Source: Limibacterium fermenti
Lineage (GTDB): Bacteria > Bacteroidota > Bacteroidia > Bacteroidales > Dysgonomonadaceae
NCBI RefSeq assembly: GCF_041902845.1
Contig: NZ_CP159486.1
Coordinates: 1,798,001 to 1,862,000 of the forward strand
Length of the DNA: 64,000 bases
Reading direction: 5' to 3'
Shown here: positions 63,264-64,000 of the stretch, piece by piece
Position numbering within the stretch: the stretch's first letter is position 1
Layout: each line of letters begins with the position of its first letter
Program-made: the position numbers and the translations under genes
The notes under the pieces: model-generated
Told to the model about the DNA's origin: nothing
Seen by the model: only the letters and a program-made list of their open reading frames with translations
Databases searched by the model: none

Positions 63264-64000
63264 ATGAAAACAGGAGAAATAGTTATTTATCAAACGCCTA
63301 ATGGTGGGGCAAACATAGAAGTGCGATTGGAAAACGATACAGTATGGCTTCGTCGCCAACAAATGGCAGAGTTATTTGGTCGGGATATTAAAACAATCGG
63401 TAAGCATATTAACAACGCAGCAAGAGAAGAATTGTCCGGAATTTCAACTGTCGCAAATTTTGCGACAGTTCAAAAAGAGGGTAATAGAGACGTGTTGCGC
63501 GAATTAGAATATTGTAATTTAGATATGATAATCTCAGTTGGATATAGAGTTAAATCCAATAGAGGTATACAGTTCCGAATCTGGGCTAACAAGATACTAA
63601 AAGAATATCTCGTTAAGGGTTACGTCGTAAATGAAAAGATTAAATTACAACAATATAGTGACTTAAAGCAGACAGTTAAACTTTTATCAAATGTACTACA
63701 ATCAAAAGAGCTATCTGCCGATGAAGCAACCGGATTGTTACAAGTAATCAGTGACTATACATACGCATTGGATACATTGGACAGGTACGACTATCAGGAA
63801 TTAGCAGTAGAGCACACTACTTCACATGACTCTTTCCGGGTAACTTATGAAGGAGCAATGGAGGTGGTTGGTTTTCTTAAAAACAAGTTTGGCGGAAGTG
63901 ATTTGTTTGGAAACGAGAAAGATGAATCATTCAAAAGTTCTATTAGTACAATTTACCAAACATTTGACGGACAAGACCTCTATCCGAGCGTGGAAGAAAA
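63264..64000 (+). CDS. RhuM-family protein, probably with Fic-like C-terminus (partial)
   Basis: An open frame runs from ATG 63264 off the right edge (245 residues seen). The start IVIYQTPNGGANIEVRLENDTVWL, then RRQQMAELFGRDIKTIGKHI (DNA-binding-like), NLDMIISVGYRVKSNRGIQFRIWANKILKEYLVKGYV, and a later helical part (EATGLLQVISDYTYALDTLDRYDY, FGGSDLFGNEKDESFKSSISTIYQTFDG) match RhuM/Fic-type fusion proteins seen in restriction islands and integrative elements. The Fic catalytic motif would lie beyond the edge. A 12-bp-arm palindrome lies inside (63446-63470). Confidence 0.85.
   Translation, partial: MKTGEIVIYQTPNGGANIEVRLENDTVWLRRQQMAELFGRDIKTIGKHINNAAREELSGISTVANFATVQKEGNRDVLRELEYCNLDMIISVGYRVKSNRGIQFRIWANKILKEYLVKGYVVNEKIKLQQYSDLKQTVKLLSNVLQSKELSADEATGLLQVISDYTYALDTLDRYDYQELAVEHTTSHDSFRVTYEGAMEVVGFLKNKFGGSDLFGNEKDESFKSSISTIYQTFDGQDLYPSVEE
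63442..63474. repeat. Intragenic palindrome in the RhuM-family gene
   Basis: Perfect 12-base arms (AACTGTCGCAAA and TTTGCGACAGTT) flank one central T at 63458; beyond one mismatch three more bases pair. The centre is the third base of the Asn codon in V-A-N-F. Confidence 0.92.

Overview
The window is chromosomal DNA from a Bacteroidota bacterium, most likely of the order Bacteroidales. The evidence is the many TAnnTTTG -7 promoter boxes, a SusC/SusD pair, several Bacteroidota-type genes (DUF3098, DUF6261, a fused ResB-CcsA, a DUF4374-like lipoprotein) and the order ftsX-DUF3098-uppP-truB-queA-folK. The exact genus cannot be told from the sequence alone.

Layout. 1-6.7 kb: a ribosomal-peptide (RiPP) maturation and export locus cut by the left edge. 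It holds the tail of a GG-type precursor peptide, a radical SAM/SPASM maturase, an outer-membrane barrel, a C39-peptidase ABC exporter and an unusually short HlyD-like adaptor. 6.7-11.7 kb: housekeeping genes, mostly on the minus strand (nth, an MlrC-like lipoprotein, rsmE, a DUF151 nuclease, a TrmH methyltransferase) around tRNA-His and a 21-bp repeat array. 11.7-25 kb: a RhuM remnant, tkt-rpiB, a GH25 lysozyme, an S41 peptidase, a HAD phosphatase, phosphate uptake (DUF47 plus PiT), an ABC exporter, a PIN toxin pair, a poly-G tract and DUF6261. 23.9-37 kb: a carbohydrate locus with an MFS permease, SusC, SusD, Gfo/Idh/MocA, GH43, a tetraheme cytochrome fused to an FGE-like domain, and two Tat-exported enzymes (Gfo/Idh/MocA and a TIM-barrel isomerase). 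It looks like a sugar-oxidation system that may tie periplasmic chemistry to the quinone pool. hicAB and a fused ResB-CcsA cytochrome c synthase follow; the latter could mature the multiheme protein.

40.5-45 kb: the conserved ftsX-to-folK block, then a second 21-bp array. 45.4-50.1 kb: a probable iron locus (ferric-reductase-like membrane protein, TonB receptor, DUF4374-like lipoprotein). 50.2-52.1 kb: a group II intron set behind terminator hairpins. 52-61 kb: AddA-like helicase-nuclease, SUI1, a TGS/uridine-kinase-like protein, glmS and mnmE. 61 kb to the end: the left part of an integrative element (four-module HTH protein, tyrosine recombinase, a RhuM-family gene running off the edge).

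The strongest unexplained signals are these. (1) The RiPP cluster has a perfect 24-bp duplication in its maturase and a miniature adaptor. (2) Two different long palindromes are centred on the same codon of two divergent RhuM-family genes. (3) There is a cytochrome/FGE-like fusion without the FGE cysteines. (4) Several spacers are made wholly of 7-, 8- or 10-bp repeats, with three families present twice in opposite orientations. (5) Two 21-bp arrays run without any slip in register. (6) A 12-G tract sits behind a strong promoter inside a small reading frame.
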